Assembly (NCBI RefSeq): GCF_009727055.1 | Contig: NC_052358.1 | Location: 44,658,043-44,722,042, forward strand | Direction of reading: 5' to 3' | Source of the DNA: Benincasa hispida | Taxonomy: Eukaryota > Streptophyta > Magnoliopsida > Cucurbitales > Cucurbitaceae | DNA: 64,000 bases | Shown: one piece after another, positions 34,685-46,440 of the stretch | Numbering within the stretch: position 1 is the stretch's first letter | Layout of the letters: each line of letters starts with the position of its first letter | The notes under the pieces: generated by a model | What the model saw: the letters and a program-made list of their open reading frames with translations, nothing else | Told to the model about the DNA's origin: nothing | The model's database searches: none | Position numbers and translations under genes: made by a program

Positions 34685-36103
34685 AAACTGCGTGAGAAGA
34701 CGCTGAGAGTTCTTTACCTCCTTCATCCATTCTGAGTACGACCGGAGCCTTCGACTGGAGTTAGATCTCGAGAGAGTCAGCTCCCCGTCCATCCATGGCA
34801 CCACCGACGGCCTTGACGCACATCTGCTGGAAGCAAAGTGTTGCTTCCAGCCGTGTCATTTCTTTTCCTTTCTTTTCCTATATTTGTATTGTATGACATT
34901 TTGAATTAAGAAATCAATACAATGTGTTTTCAATGCACTTCTTTATTCCTTCGACTCCATTTCCATCTTCTTTACTTAGCATCTTTACTTTCATTGGAAC
35001 ACTTAGTGAGATTGCTTGGGTATTGCATACTTAGTTATGTGGATTAAGGATATGAAGCATGTAGAAACCTACCGAGAGGTGTGCATTGCGTGAGTGTGTG
35101 AGTAACCTTATTGTTAGTGTGAAGGCTGTGGCAATGCCTGTTCTATAGGCTAACACAATGTTGTCTAATGAGTAAAGTTAGCAAACAACCAACTGCCAGA
35201 AGGGTAAGTGGTTGGTCGCATTAAACATGTTTGCATTGTTCACTAGGGATAGTAACAACCTTGCGTCAACCAAGTTCATGCAGTTACCTTGTCCTATGAG
35301 CACATCATTCATCATTTAGGCATACTTGAGAAGAGTAGTCTAAAACCCAAATCTAAGACTCGAGAGAGCAGATTGGAACGCATGGGCAAGAATGGGGATC
35401 TTAGAGATAAGTTATGTTTGTCAACACTGCATCGCATGTACCATAGAATAGGAATGATTATTATATGCGTCCATATTTGTGTGGATGTCATTTTGTCATC
35501 GCATAAATAGGAATAGAGGCTTATGTGTAGGCCTTGGTAGACTTAGCACATATATTGCATTGCGTTCAAACATTAGAAGTCGTAGCATTCAACACCGAGA
35601 GGTAGTTTATTATTGTATGTGGGTTGCATGATTGCATGGATTGCGTTGACTAGGTTCGCCCTGCGATCACTCTTAAGTTTTGCAATGAAAATATCTTCAC
35701 ATTTTATCTGCTTTCCCATACATTTATTTCATGTCAAGGTTTGTCACATCTCTACCTTTCATGCATATTCTCATTGCGTTATCTTATAGATAGAAGTAGG
35801 AGTAGGATTAACATAGCAATATCCCCCCATTCTTTTATTCAACCGCCGCATGCACAATCACCGCAAACATATAGTTACAAGTCCCTGTGTTCGACCTCGA
35901 ATTACCCAAGAAACTTGCGTTTCATATTATACTTGGCGTAAACGAAGAAAACTTGTGGTAGATGCATGTTCATCGTATACATTCGTTAACGCAATTTTCA
36001 TTCCAACGCATGACTATCAACGCATATCTTAGAAACATGCATCACATAATGCGTCCACGGATTTGGTTGTCGAGTAAAGATTGACTTCCAATTTTCCGCA
36101 CCA

Positions 36104-37490
36104 ATCACACCCGTCTTACATGGTGTTCCTTCTTATGGATAAGCCCGAAGTGACTACAATCTTTTCAACATTTTATACCACTGTCGAAACCCAGTTCAAT
36201 ACCAAAATTGATATCCTTCGGCAGTGACAATTGTCGTGAGTTCATTAACCAGTCCCTCAATGATTTTTTAGACTCTAAAGGTATCATCCATCAAAACTCC
36301 TGTGCCTATACACCACAACAAAATGGGGTGTCGAGCGGAAAACCGTCACATTATGAGGTTGCTAGGGCATCATGATCCCCTGCGTTCCCTATCTTCATAC
36401 CTATGGGGAGATGTTGTACTCACTGTCACCCATCTCATAAATTCGAATTTCTTCCCGTTGTGCTCAAGTTTCAGACTCCCTTAGCTCATTTCAAGATCCT
36501 TCTTTTCTACCCCTCTTTTCCCAGAGATGTTCCTCTTCAGGTGTTTGGGTGCACGATTTTTTTCCTTAATCATGGTACCCAGAGTAAGTTCGCTCCTAGA
36601 GCCCAAAAATGTGTCTTTTTTGGGTATCCACTCCATCAACGGGGCTTACAAGTTTATCATCCTTCTTCTCGAAAGTACTTTGTCACCATGGATTGCCACC
36701 TTTCAAGAAGATAAACCTTTCTTTCCCGTTAGTCCTCTTTAAGGGGTGAAGAGGGCTAACACGTCGTTCCACTTATTCCATTCTTGTAGACTTGTTTCTT
36801 GAACCATTCCAGACGCTAATGATCTTGTCCCACCCATTTCCTGACACTAATGATCTATCCTTCCTACGAAACAAATTCCTTGGATAACCTACTATCAGAA
36901 GAATCTACAAAAGGAAATAGTTCCTGAAATAGTTCTCCCTGTTGCTCCACCAGAAGGTGTTCAAGAGTCGGAACCAAAGCTAGCTCAAGGTAAACCATTA
37001 CTCTTTGATAATAATAAATCTGTTTGAAATAATGCAGTGAACACTACAATGCAGTGAACTCTGGGAAAATTAGGGAGGATGAGATTAATGAATTTCCACC
37101 TGATGATGTTCAAGAGACTAAAAATGTACAGTAGATGAATACAGAGGAAAAGAGTGACAGGACCAGTGAGATTGATACTACCCTGGACTTACCGATTTCT
37201 TTACGAAAGGGCACGAGGTCATGCACCAAGCACTCTATGAAAAGCTTCTTATCTTACAATAGTTGTCAACAAGATTCAAGGCCTTCACCACTAGTCTGTA
37301 CACCGTGACAATTCCAGGAAATGTATACAAGGCTCTGAAAATTCTTGAATGGCGAACCACAATTATGGAAGAGATGCAAGCCCTCAGACTAACAAAACAT
37401 GGGATCTAGTTGCTCTTCCCAGAGGTCACAAAATAGTTATGCTTTAATTTTATTGAAGTGTAAATTATGAATGATATGTGTTTGTAGGAT
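36104..37490 (+). pseudogene. Copia integrase and linker, first copy, disrupted
   Basis: After copy C the integrase resumes with HTRLTWVFLLMDKPEV-type words broken by indels, then FLNHGTQSKFAPRAQKCVFF and GYPLHQRG. Compared with 38935-40259 it has many extra or missing bases in short runs. The two should be one locus. Confidence 0.6.
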
Positions 37491-37500
37491 ATCTCTCTTT

Positions 37501-40310
37501 CAAACTGCGTGAGAAGACGCTGAGAGTTCTTTACCTCCTTCATCCATTCTGAGTGACGACCGGAGCCTTCGACTGGAGTTAGATCTCGAGAGAGTCAGCT
37601 CCCCGTCCATCCATGGCACCACCGACGGCCTTGACGCACATCTGCTGGAAGCAAAGTGTTGCTTCCAGCCGGTCATTTCTTTTTCCTTTCTTTTCCTATA
37701 TTGTATTGTATGACATTTTGAATTAAGAAATCAATACAATGTGTTTTCAATGCACTTCTTTATTCCTTCGACTCCATTTCCATCTTCTTTACTTAGCATC
37801 TTTACTTTCATTGGAACACTTAGTGAGATTGCTTGGGTATTGCATACTTAGTTATGTGGATTAAGGATATGAAGCATGTAGAAACCTACCGAGAGGTGTG
37901 CATTGCGTGAGTGTGTGAGTAACCTTATTTGCTTAGTGTGAAGCTGTGGCAATGCCTGTCTATAGGCTAACACAATGTTTGTCTATGAGTAAAGTTAGCA
38001 ACAACCAACTGCCAGAGAGGGTAAGTGGTTGGTCGCATTAAACGATGTTTGCATTGTTCACTAGGGATAGTAACAACCTTGCGTCAACCAAGTTCATGCA
38101 GTTACCTTGTCCTATGAGCACATCATTCATCATTTAGGCATACTTGAGAGAGTAGTCTAAAACCCAAATCTAAGACTCGAGAGAGCAGATTGGAACGCAT
38201 GGGCAAGAATGGGGATCTTAGAGATAAGTTATGTTTGTCAACACTGCATCGCATGTACCATAGGAATAGGAATGATATTATATGGTCGCATATTTGTGTG
38301 GATGTCATTTTGTCATCGCATAAATAGGAATAGAGGCTTATGTGTAGGCCTTGTAGACTTAGCACATATATTGCATGCGTTCAAACATTAGAAGTCGTAG
38401 CATTCACACCGAGAGGTAGTTTATTATTGTATGTGGGTTGCATGATTGCATGGATTGCGTTGACTAGGTTCGCCCTTGCGATCACTCTTAAGTTTTGCAA
38501 TGAAAATATCTTCACATTTTATCTGCTTTCCCATACATTTATTTCATGTCAAGGTTTGTCACATCTCTACCTTTCATGCATATTCTCATTGCGTTATCTT
38601 ATAGATAGAAGTAGGAGTAGGATTAACATAGCAATATCCCCTCCATTCTTTTATTCAACCGCCGCATGCACAATCACCGCAAACATATAGTTACAAGTCC
38701 CTGTGTTCGACCTCGAATTACCCAAGAAACTTGCGTTTCATATTATACTTGGCGTAAACGTAAGAAAACTTGTGGTAGATGCATGTTCATCGTATACATT
38801 CGTTAACGCAATTTTCATTCCAACGCATGACTATCAACGCATATCTTAGAAACATCGCAATCACATAATGCGTCCACGGATTTGGTTGTCGAGTAAAGAT
38901 TGACTTCCAATTTTCAGCGCACCAATCACACCCGTCTTACATGGGTGTTCCTTCTTATGGATAAGCCCGAAGTGACTACAATCTTTCAACAATTTTATAC
39001 CACTGTCGAAAACCCAGTTCCAATACCAAAATTGATATCCTTCGGAGTGACAATTGTCGTGAGTTCATTAACCAGTCCCTCAATGATTTTTTAGACTCTA
39101 AAGGTATCATCCATCAAAACTCCTGTGCCTATACACCACAACAAAATGGGGTCTCGAGCGGAGAAAACCGTCACATTATTGAGGTTGCTAGGGCACTCAT
39201 GATCCCTGCGTCCCTATCTTCATACCTATGGGGAGATGTTGTACTCACTGTCACCCATCTCATAAATCGAATTTCTTCCCGTGTGCTCAAGTTTCAGACT
39301 CCCTTAGCTCATTTCAAAGAATCCTTCTTTTCTACCCCTCTTTTCCCAGATGTTCCTCTTCAGGTGTTTGGGTGCACGATTTTTTTCCTTAATCATGGTA
39401 CCCAGAGTAAGTTCGCTCCTAGAGCCCAAAAATGTGTCTTTTTTGGGTATCCACTCCATCAACGGGGCTACAAGTGTTATCATCCTTCTTCTCGAAAGTA
39501 CTTTGTCACCATGGATGCCACCTTTCAAGAAGATAAACCTTTCTTTCCCGTTAGTCCTCTTTAAGGGGGTGAAGAGGCTAACACGTCGTCCACTTATTCC
39601 ATTCTTGTAGACTTGTTTCTTGAACCCATTCCAGACGCTAATGATCTTGTCCCACCCATTCCTGACACTAATGATCTTATCCTTCCTACGAAACAAATTC
39701 CTTGGATAACCTACTATCAGAAGAATCTACAAAAGGAAATAGTTCCTGAAATAGTTCTCCCTGTTGCTCCACCAGAAGGTGTTCAAGAGTCGGAACCAAA
39801 GCTAGCTCAAGGTAACCATACTCTTGATAATAATAAATCTGTTGAAAGTAATGCAGTGAACACTAGCAATGCAGTGAACTCTGGGAAAATTAGGGAGGAT
39901 GAGATTAATGAATTTCCACCTGATGATGTTCAAGAGACTAAAAATGTACAGTAGATGAATACAGAGGAAAAGAGTGACAGGACCAGTGAGATTGATACTA
40001 CCCTGGACTTACCGATTTCTTTACGAAAGGGCACGAGGTCATGCACCAAGCACTCTATGAAAAGCTTCTTATCTTACAATAGCTTGTCAACAAGATTCAA
40101 GGCCTTCACCACTAGTCTGTACACCGTGACAATTCCAGGAAATGTATACAAGGCTCTGAAAATTCTTGAATGGCGAACCACAATTATGGAAGAGATGCAA
40201 GCCCTCAAGACTAACAAAACATGGGATCTAGTTGCTCTTCCCAGAGGTCACAAAATAGTTGATGCTTTAATTTTATGAAGTGGAAATTATGAATGATATG
40301 TGTTGGTGGA
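37501..40310 (+). other. Second copy of 34684-37490, probably assembly error
   Basis: 2.8 kb nearly identical to 34684-37490. It starts again with the copy C sequence 'aaactgcgtgagaagacgc' and repeats the end of copy C (to 38934), the ATCAC site and the integrase and linker. Differences are mainly one-base indels in runs, and this copy has the better open frames. Confidence 0.75.
38935..40259 (+). pseudogene. Copia integrase and linker, better copy
   Basis: The frames give TRLTWVFLLMDKPEVTTIFQ (38900-39094), the catalytic region around QNGV followed by GENRHII near 39140-39175, then LMIPASLSSYLWGDVVLTVT (199-residue stretch at 39199-39564), VFGCTIFFLNHGTQSKFAPR, FFGYPLHQRG, and DATFQEDKPFFPVSPL. 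39613-40259 is the proline and acidic linker between integrase and reverse transcriptase, ending EWRTTIMEEMQALKTNKTWD and LVALPRGHKIV, where copy E begins. Stops (for example after QETKNVQ at 39954) make it a pseudogene. Confidence 0.72.
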
Positions 40311-41913
40311 TTGCGTTGTGCACTCAAGTTTCCCCAGAGGAATCCAAGTGTAAATTCCTCTGAGTTTCCTGTTAAGTCTAGGGTCGAACACAGGGACTTG
40401 TGAAAATAGTTGCGTTGGAGATTTTTATGAAAACTTGTGGTAACCAGTTGAATAAATAAGTGTTGGGTTGTTGTTGCATTGATGAAAATAATAATTAATG
40501 CGGCAGAGTTCGAAAAGAGTTGGTAAACGGGAAATACGATGAGTATGCGGTGAACGGGTTGAGAAGGGTTTCGGCTAACACTCCCTAGGATGCGTTCATG
40601 CCTTGCGATCATGCAACATACATACAATAGTAAACCACCTCTTACTGTGAATGCCACGATTTCTAAGGCTAGAATGCATGCGATAAATACGCAATGAGTC
40701 TACAGGGTTTACACATAAACCTCTATTTCTATTTATACGATGACAATATGACATTCACACAAATACGCGACCACATAATATCATTCCTATTCCTAGGATG
40801 TATGCGATGCAAGTTGACAAACAGAGCTTATCTCTAAGTCTCTATCTCTTATTTATGCATGCCTAATCTTGCTCTTTCGAGTCCAGATTCTAACCTAGCT
40901 CTCTCGAGACATTAGGTTCTTTCTTTAGATTCTCTCTCGAGTAACTCTAAAGGGGTATTTTGCACGACATTAAACAAAACAATCGCAAGTAATGAACTTC
41001 CTAGATCACATTAGCTTAGTTCCTCTCAACTCATTCAACTAGTTTAGCTACTCATACGTATTAAAAGAGTGAGCAGATGTAGAAATAGAACTCTCATTGA
41101 ATAGATATAAGATGAAGTACAGAATAACAATGCAAGTATAGTAAAGAGCTTGGAGCAATTTCTTGCTACCAGGCATTACACTGTTTCTACTCGTGCTCTA
41201 AAGATATTCTCGCTTTCGCGAGAGTCAGCCCGCTCTCTGCTCTTACACCCCAAGGTTCTCTCTCGAGCTACCTTGGAAAATCTTCGGCGTCACCACTCTT
41301 CTCTTACTCTACCGTAAAAACGGAAAAGAAAACTATGAACAAAGGTATGAGCTTGTAATGGTGGAGAGGTAATCGACTGCTTGACCCCTTCTCTGAAGAA
41401 TGCACTTGGTATTTATAAGGCATCAAAGGTGAAAGGCGGCTTCTCTCTCCTGGTTGTATAGATGGGACATCTTTAATTCCTGACTAATGCGCCGGTTAAT
41501 TGTCACTGATAAAGCTGGATGTACTTTGTGACCGTTATCGGCTATCAACTTAATTTGGATCCCACTGTCGTAAGCTTTCTGTTCCATCGATCTTAATTGT
41601 CCTTTCGTCTGGATGCGTCCACCATGTTGCGGTGATTCTTCTTGGGTGAATGTTTGCGAGTACGATCAACGCAAAGTCTTACGGTGAAGTTGTGCTCGAC
41701 CAATGTATTCCTATGATTTCATTCTTTGCATTGTGTTAACGCATTATTCTGCATAAAAATATAAAGATCAATTGTTTTAATGCATTGGATGCATGCGATC
41801 GCAATACTATAGAATTTATGCTTAATGGACGTAATTCAACATATTTCGTCAATGCAATCCAAAATTTTTTAAGGATTTAGCACTATGATAACATACATTT
41901 CTGCCCGTTATCA
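40260..41913 (+). repeat. TG...CA family copy E, divergent subfamily
   Basis: 1.65 kb from TGATGCTTTAATTTTATG to CCCGTTATCA. The flanks are atagt (40255-40259) and acagt (41914-41918), four of five matching. Landmarks of the family are present: 'agggtcgaacacagggac', 'cctctta' and 'gtaaaccacctc', and a late 'gatgcgtccac' block, but overall identity to copies B-D is lower. It splits HKIV from GYKWVF in the Copia reverse transcriptase. Confidence 0.65.
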
Positions 41914-42040
41914 ACAGTCGGGTACAAATGGGTGTTCACAATCAAATACAAGTCTGATGGGACTCTTGACATATATAAGGCCAGATTGGTTGCGAAAGGA
42001 TTCACTCAAACCTATGGGGTGGATTACTCGAAACCTTCTC

Positions 42041-42098
42041 GTGAACCTAGACTGGCCTCTACAACAGTTGTCGTGAACCTAGACTGGCCTCTACATCA
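42041..42098 (+). repeat. 32-bp tandem duplication in RT
   Basis: The segment 'gtgaacctagactggcctctac' occurs at about 42041 and again at about 42073 with a few bases between. It lies in the reverse transcriptase, adding residues LDWPL... a second time. Confidence 0.7.
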
Positions 42099-43003
42099 AT
42101 TGGACGTAAAAAAATGTGTTTCTAAATGGTGAGCTGGAAGAAGAAGTATATATGACTCCTCCTCCAGGTTTTGAAGCGCAGTTTGGGAGTCAAGTTTGCA
42201 AGTTAAAGAAGTCTCTATATGGTGTGAAACAGTCCCCTAGAGTCTGTTTCGATCGTTTCACTACCTTTGTCAAAACCCAAGGATACATTCAGGGACACTC
42301 TGATCACACCCTATTCACTAAGAAATCAACACCAGGGAAAGTAGTTGTGTTAATTGTATATATTGATGATATTATTCTGTCAGGGAATGATTCTGTAGAA
42401 ATTGACAAGTTGAAACAGAAGATGACAGAAGAGTTTGAAATTAAGATCTCGATACTTTGAGATATTTCCTAGGCATGGAGGTAGCAAGATCAAAAGAAGG
42501 GATCTCGATGTTCAGAGGAAATATACATTAGAACTATTACGAAAGACTGGGATGACTGGATATAAACCTGCAGATACTTCTGTTGAGGTTAACAATAATC
42601 TGGTAGAATCAGTAGACGATGTCCCGGTGAACAAGGAAAGATATCAACGACTTGTAGGGAAGCTGATATATCTCTCACACACCAGACCTGATATTTCATA
42701 TGCAGTGAGTTTGGTAAGCCAGTTTATGCAAGCCCCGTATGTGAGACACATAGAAGCTGTTACTCGGATTCTGAGATATCTAAAGTCAACACCTGGAAAG
42801 GGCTTGATGTTCAGGAAAAATGATAGAAGATGCATCGAAGCCTACACAAACTTGGATTGGGCCAGTTCTGTTACTGATAGGAAGTCAACCTCGAGGTATT
42901 GTACCTTCGTATGGGGAAATCTTATTACATTGAGGAGTAAGAAACAGGGTGTCGTGGTTAGAAGCAATGACGAAGCTGAATACAGAGCTATGAGCTTAGG
43001 TAT

Positions 43004-43174
43004 CTGTGAGGAAATTTGGTTGAAGAAGATATTAGTAGATCTTCATCAAGAGAGTCATGACTCGATGAGACTCTACTATGACAACAAGNCTGTGAGGAAA
43101 TTTGGTTGAAGAAGATATTAGTAGATCTTCATCAAGAGAGTCATGACTCGATGAGACTCTACTATGACAACAAG
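43004..43174 (+). other. 85-bp exact duplication across a single N (43089)
   Basis: 43004-43088 and 43090-43174 are identical and separated by one N. With the N the insertion is 86 bp and shifts the RNase H frame. It looks like two contig ends that overlap. Confidence 0.85.
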
Positions 43175-43404
43175 GTTGCCATTAATATTGCTAATAACCC
43201 TGTTCATCATGAAAGAACCAAACATGTTGAGATTGTCCGACATTTTATCAAAGAGAAACTAGACAATGGTAGCATTTGTATCCCCTATGTCCCGTCCAGT
43301 CAACAGATTATGGATGTCCTGACCAAAGGGTTACCTAGACAGACGTTTGACACTTGTATTAGCAAGTTGGCCATATTGATATTTACGCCCTAACTTGAGG
43401 GGAG

Positions 43405-45091
43405 TAAATATGCGTGCATCTTATGATATGTGTTGATCTCCATGCGTCGATGGTCATGCATTGGACTAAGAAATATGCAATATGAGTTTAAGAATATATG
43501 CGATGACCATACGTTCCTGCCATAAGTTTTCTTGCTTTCTCGCCAAGTATAATAAGAACGCAAGTTTCTTGGGATGATCCGAGGTCGAACTCAGGGACCT
43601 ATAACTGAATGTTGCGAAGCAATGCATTTGAGGTGATGAATAAAAGAATAAAGAAGTTAAAAGTCTATGCGCTACTCCTACTCCTAACTAAACAAATTGA
43701 GCAATAGAAGTATGACTATGAGAATTGGTAGAGACGCGGCAACTGTTAACGCGTAATAAGATGCATGAAAAAATAAATAGAATTATGGAGGGAATAAATT
43801 CACCGCAAACTTAAGCTTGATCGCAAGGGTAATCCCAGCTCGCCACACTAACGCGTCGCATACCTCTCGATGGTCAGCCGCATGCTTATATCTCTATAAC
43901 GCATGGTTGTGTTGAACATAAGATTATTCCTATCTCTAGGAACACTGCTTACTTTTCTTAGTGAGTTCCAGTACTTACCCTCTCGGGCAGTTAGTCAGGC
44001 CTAATCAGCTCATAGACAAACATTGCGACAGCTCATAGACAAGCGTTGCTACAGCCTCACACTAAGCAAAGAGGATTAACTCACTATACTCGCGCAACGC
44101 ACACCTCTCGGTGGTTTGCTACATGCTTCATATCTCTATGCCGCATGAGTGAGTATGCAATAACGCTTGTGATCTTTACTTAGTTTGTTGCAATGAAAGT
44201 AAGAGATGATAAAGAAGAAGATAATGAAGATGGTGTCTAAGGAAATAAAGAGATGCATTGATTACAAAATGTATTAATGTCTTAAGCCAAAATGTAATAC
44301 AATACAGAGATAAGAGGAGAGGTGGAGGGCTAAATGTAGGCAATATTTTGTTTCCATCAAATGTATGTCAAGGCTACCGGTGGTGCCATGGATGGACGGT
44401 GGAGTAGTCTCTCTCGAGATCTATCTCCGGTAAAGCTCCGGTCATCACTCGGAATGGGTTGAAGGAATGAAGAAATCTCAAAGAATGTCTTGTTTACGCT
44501 CTCATCTATGATCATAAGGATCTGCCTTAAGGCAGAAGCTCAGATACCTTGAATTTGGGCTCTAAGGCTCTATTTATAGAGCTCAATCGTCGATAGTATT
44601 GATGGTCCTGCTCTGGATCACTGCCACTTTTAGCACGGTAGGTGAAATGTCAATATCATCTTTTTGGTACTCCCAAGGTATACGTTCATGCTTGTTTTCT
44701 AAAGTACCATCGGATTCCACCAACCTTGCGGCCACCCTTCTATCATGGTTATTACTCTGTAGTTGCAACATCCATGCGATGAACACATGCGATTAATAGC
44801 CGAACATCCATGCGATGAACGCATGTGATCAATAATTGCAACATCCATACGATGAACGCATGCGATCAATAGCCGCAACATCCATGCGATGAACGCATGC
44901 GATCAATTCCTGTGATAGCTACCAAAATAGATATTTTGAAGTAGAATAACGCAGAATATTGGGTTAACAGAGATTTTCAGTGCTATCGACGCAAGCTCAC
45001 TTTTCACACGAATTCTTAGTATTATCACCGCATATTCTACTTGTTAGCCCTCATAAAAGGCTACAATAGCTTGTATTTCTACCAGCTATCA
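43405..45091 (+). repeat. TG...CA family copy D
   Basis: 1.7 kb starting right after the polypurine tract (TAAATATGCG...) and ending GCTATCA. It aligns best with copy A: 'caagttttcttgc', 'gatccgaggtcgaactcag', 'actcctactcctaactaaac', 'cacacctctcggtggtttgc'. It has lost the TGATG start and it has taken the place of the first part of the 3' LTR. Confidence 0.7.
44767..44914 (+). repeat. Minisatellite of about 37 bp, four units
   Basis: Four units of the kind 'aacatccatgcgatgaac' plus 'gcatgcgatcaatagccgc' inside copy D. Copies A and B show related single units. Confidence 0.75.
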
Positions 45092-45263
45092 CTTAGCATC
45101 TACTGCCTAGGGTTTCTCTCAGTTTGGTTATTTATACCTGTCCTGTGTTGAGTATTGTGTATCAGAAAATTAAAAAGAATAAAAATCTCTCATCGTGGTT
45201 TTTCTCCCTGATCTAGGGTTTCCACGTAAATCTGTGTTTTTTCTCTCTTCTACTTTTTCAATA
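45092..45263 (+). repeat. 3' LTR remnant of the RE-type Copia
   Basis: The 172 bp from 'cttagcatctactgcctag' to 'tactttttcaata' match the 5' LTR parts 25722-25736 plus 27835-27991. The first 40-50 bp of the LTR (TGTTGAAATGG...) are missing, replaced by copy D. The GCTTC target repeat follows. Confidence 0.75.
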
Positions 45264-45268
45264 GCTTC

Positions 45269-45720
45269 TATCACTGATAACATGCTATTATTAATAACTT
45301 CTTGGCATTCCACTTATACTTTAGTTCGAGATTCAACTTTATTAATTAAATTCACTAAGTTGACTATCAATGATAGACTTCTAAAAGTGGCTATTAACTA
45401 GAAAAAAATCATCAAAGATTAAGCAATCAATGATAGAAAATATTAGTGGCTATCATTAATATACTTTCATTAGTGTCTATCAATTTTGAAAGATTAGTAC
45501 TCAAAGCTGTCAGTGGCTATTATTGAGAAACTTTTGTCATGATTATCAATAATAGACTTTTATTACTAATAGACTTCTCCCACTGATACCTACCAAAATC
45601 CGATATCACTAATACGTGAATATAACTAGTATCTATCTAACTCTATCACTAATGTCACTAATAATTGATATTATTAATACACAAATATTATGATATACAA
45701 ATACACAAATATTTCAATTT
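45269..45720. repeat. Palindromic tatcactgata-rich repeat, right flank
   Basis: Continuation of the repeat at 25383-25676 after the Copia insertion, with 'tatcactgataac', 'caatgatagac' and similar imperfect palindromic words at close spacing. Confidence 0.55.
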
Positions 45721-46079
45721 ATGTTATTCATTTTGGGTCATCTATGCCATTTTTTCAAGTCTGATAGACATCATATTCTTAAAGTCCTATAAAAAGAAAA
45801 AAAAAAACTATTGGCATATATGATATTGTTCGCATTCTCATTTTTTGAGAAATAAACTTGTTTAATTATTATTCTCGTTTCTTATTTCAAACTTTTAAGA
45901 AATGTTTCTAAAAATGGTGCAAATTTGTGGACTACAAAAGTAGTTTCTTTCAAATCCATTTTTATTTGTTATTTATATTTAATGTTTTGTTATAATAATC
46001 AAACTTGATGATTGGCTTGTTGGTGTTAAGTCGCTTATGAATCGGATACTTTCAAGTTTTGAGAATGAAACTCAGCCTC

Positions 46080-46440
46080 ATAATTCTTATTTTAAAAAAA
46101 AAAAAAAAAGAAGCAAAAACTGGAGAAATGAAAGAAAATTTTAAAAAAATAAAGGAATAAAAAATCGGAGGAATGAAAGAAAATTAAAAAAAAAAAAAAA
46201 AAAAAAAAGAATAAGCAAAAACTGTAGAAAAAAAAGAAAAGAAAAAAAGAAAGAGAAGAAGCAAATACTGGAAGCGAAAACTCGAGAAAGGAAAGAAAAT
46301 AAAAATGAATAAATAAACGGAAAGTGGCAAAATCTGGAAAAAAAAAAAAAAGAAAGTAAAAATATTTTTTTTTTTAAAAAAAGAAGAAGATATTCAACCA
46401 GACAAATAGTGGATGAAGAAATTAGAAATTAGAAAAAAAA
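46080..46440. repeat. Purine-rich A/G low-complexity tract
   Basis: About 360 bp with long A runs broken by G, and repeated words such as 'ggagaaatgaaagaaaa' and 'agcaaaaactg', looking like expanded short repeats. No coding meaning. Confidence 0.7.

Larger units (their letters stand above)
32827..36103 (-). repeat. TG...CA family copy C, inverted
   Basis: The left end TGATGACATGCAGAAATGC and right end CGCACCA carry TG...CA termini, and ATCAC stands on both sides (32822-32826 and 36104-36108), so this is a true insertion into integrase. It aligns in reverse complement with copy B. It appears longer (3.3 kb) only because of the 33270-34243 and 34476-34684 duplications and the 25-N gap. Corrected length is about 2.1 kb, the size of copy B. 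Confidence 0.75.
41914..43404 (+). pseudogene. Copia reverse transcriptase and RNase H, RE type
   Basis: Reading in + strand frames: FTIKYKSDGTLDIYKARLVA, KGFTQTYGVDYSKPS, MFLNGELEEEVYMTPPPGFE (42116-42460), the catalytic box VYIDDIILSGND (about 42355-42390) with both Asp, then YTLELLRKTGMTGYKPADTS, RPDISYAVSLVSQFMQAPY, GVVVRSNDEAEYRAMSLGI and, past the N at 43089, VAINIANNPVHHERTKHVEI. The last part ends ITDVLTKGLP-like at 43393. Small tandem duplication at 42041-42098 and a frameshift near 42455. The polypurine tract follows at 43395-43404. Confidence 0.82.
25682..45263 (+). mobile_element. RE-type Ty1/Copia element with nested insertions
   Basis: The 5' end TGTTGAAATGG is preceded by GCTTC (25677-25681) and the 3' end TTTTTCAATA is followed by GCTTC (45264-45268), a perfect 5-bp target duplication. 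The element has a Met-tRNA primer-binding site right after the 5' LTR (27992-28003), gag, protease, integrase, reverse transcriptase and RNase H on the + strand in Copia order, and a polypurine tract (TTGAGGGGAG at about 43395-43404) before the 3' LTR. It is cut by four copies of the TG...CA family and by a solo Gypsy LTR, and it contains three assembly duplications. Without these it would be of the order of 5-6 kb. Confidence 0.8.

Noticed and set aside
44583..44881. Small frames with repeated HRMDVAI words.
   Set aside because: They come from the minisatellite in copy D.
46080..46440. A possible exon in the purine-rich tract.
   Set aside because: Frames are only Lys/Glu runs from A/G low complexity.
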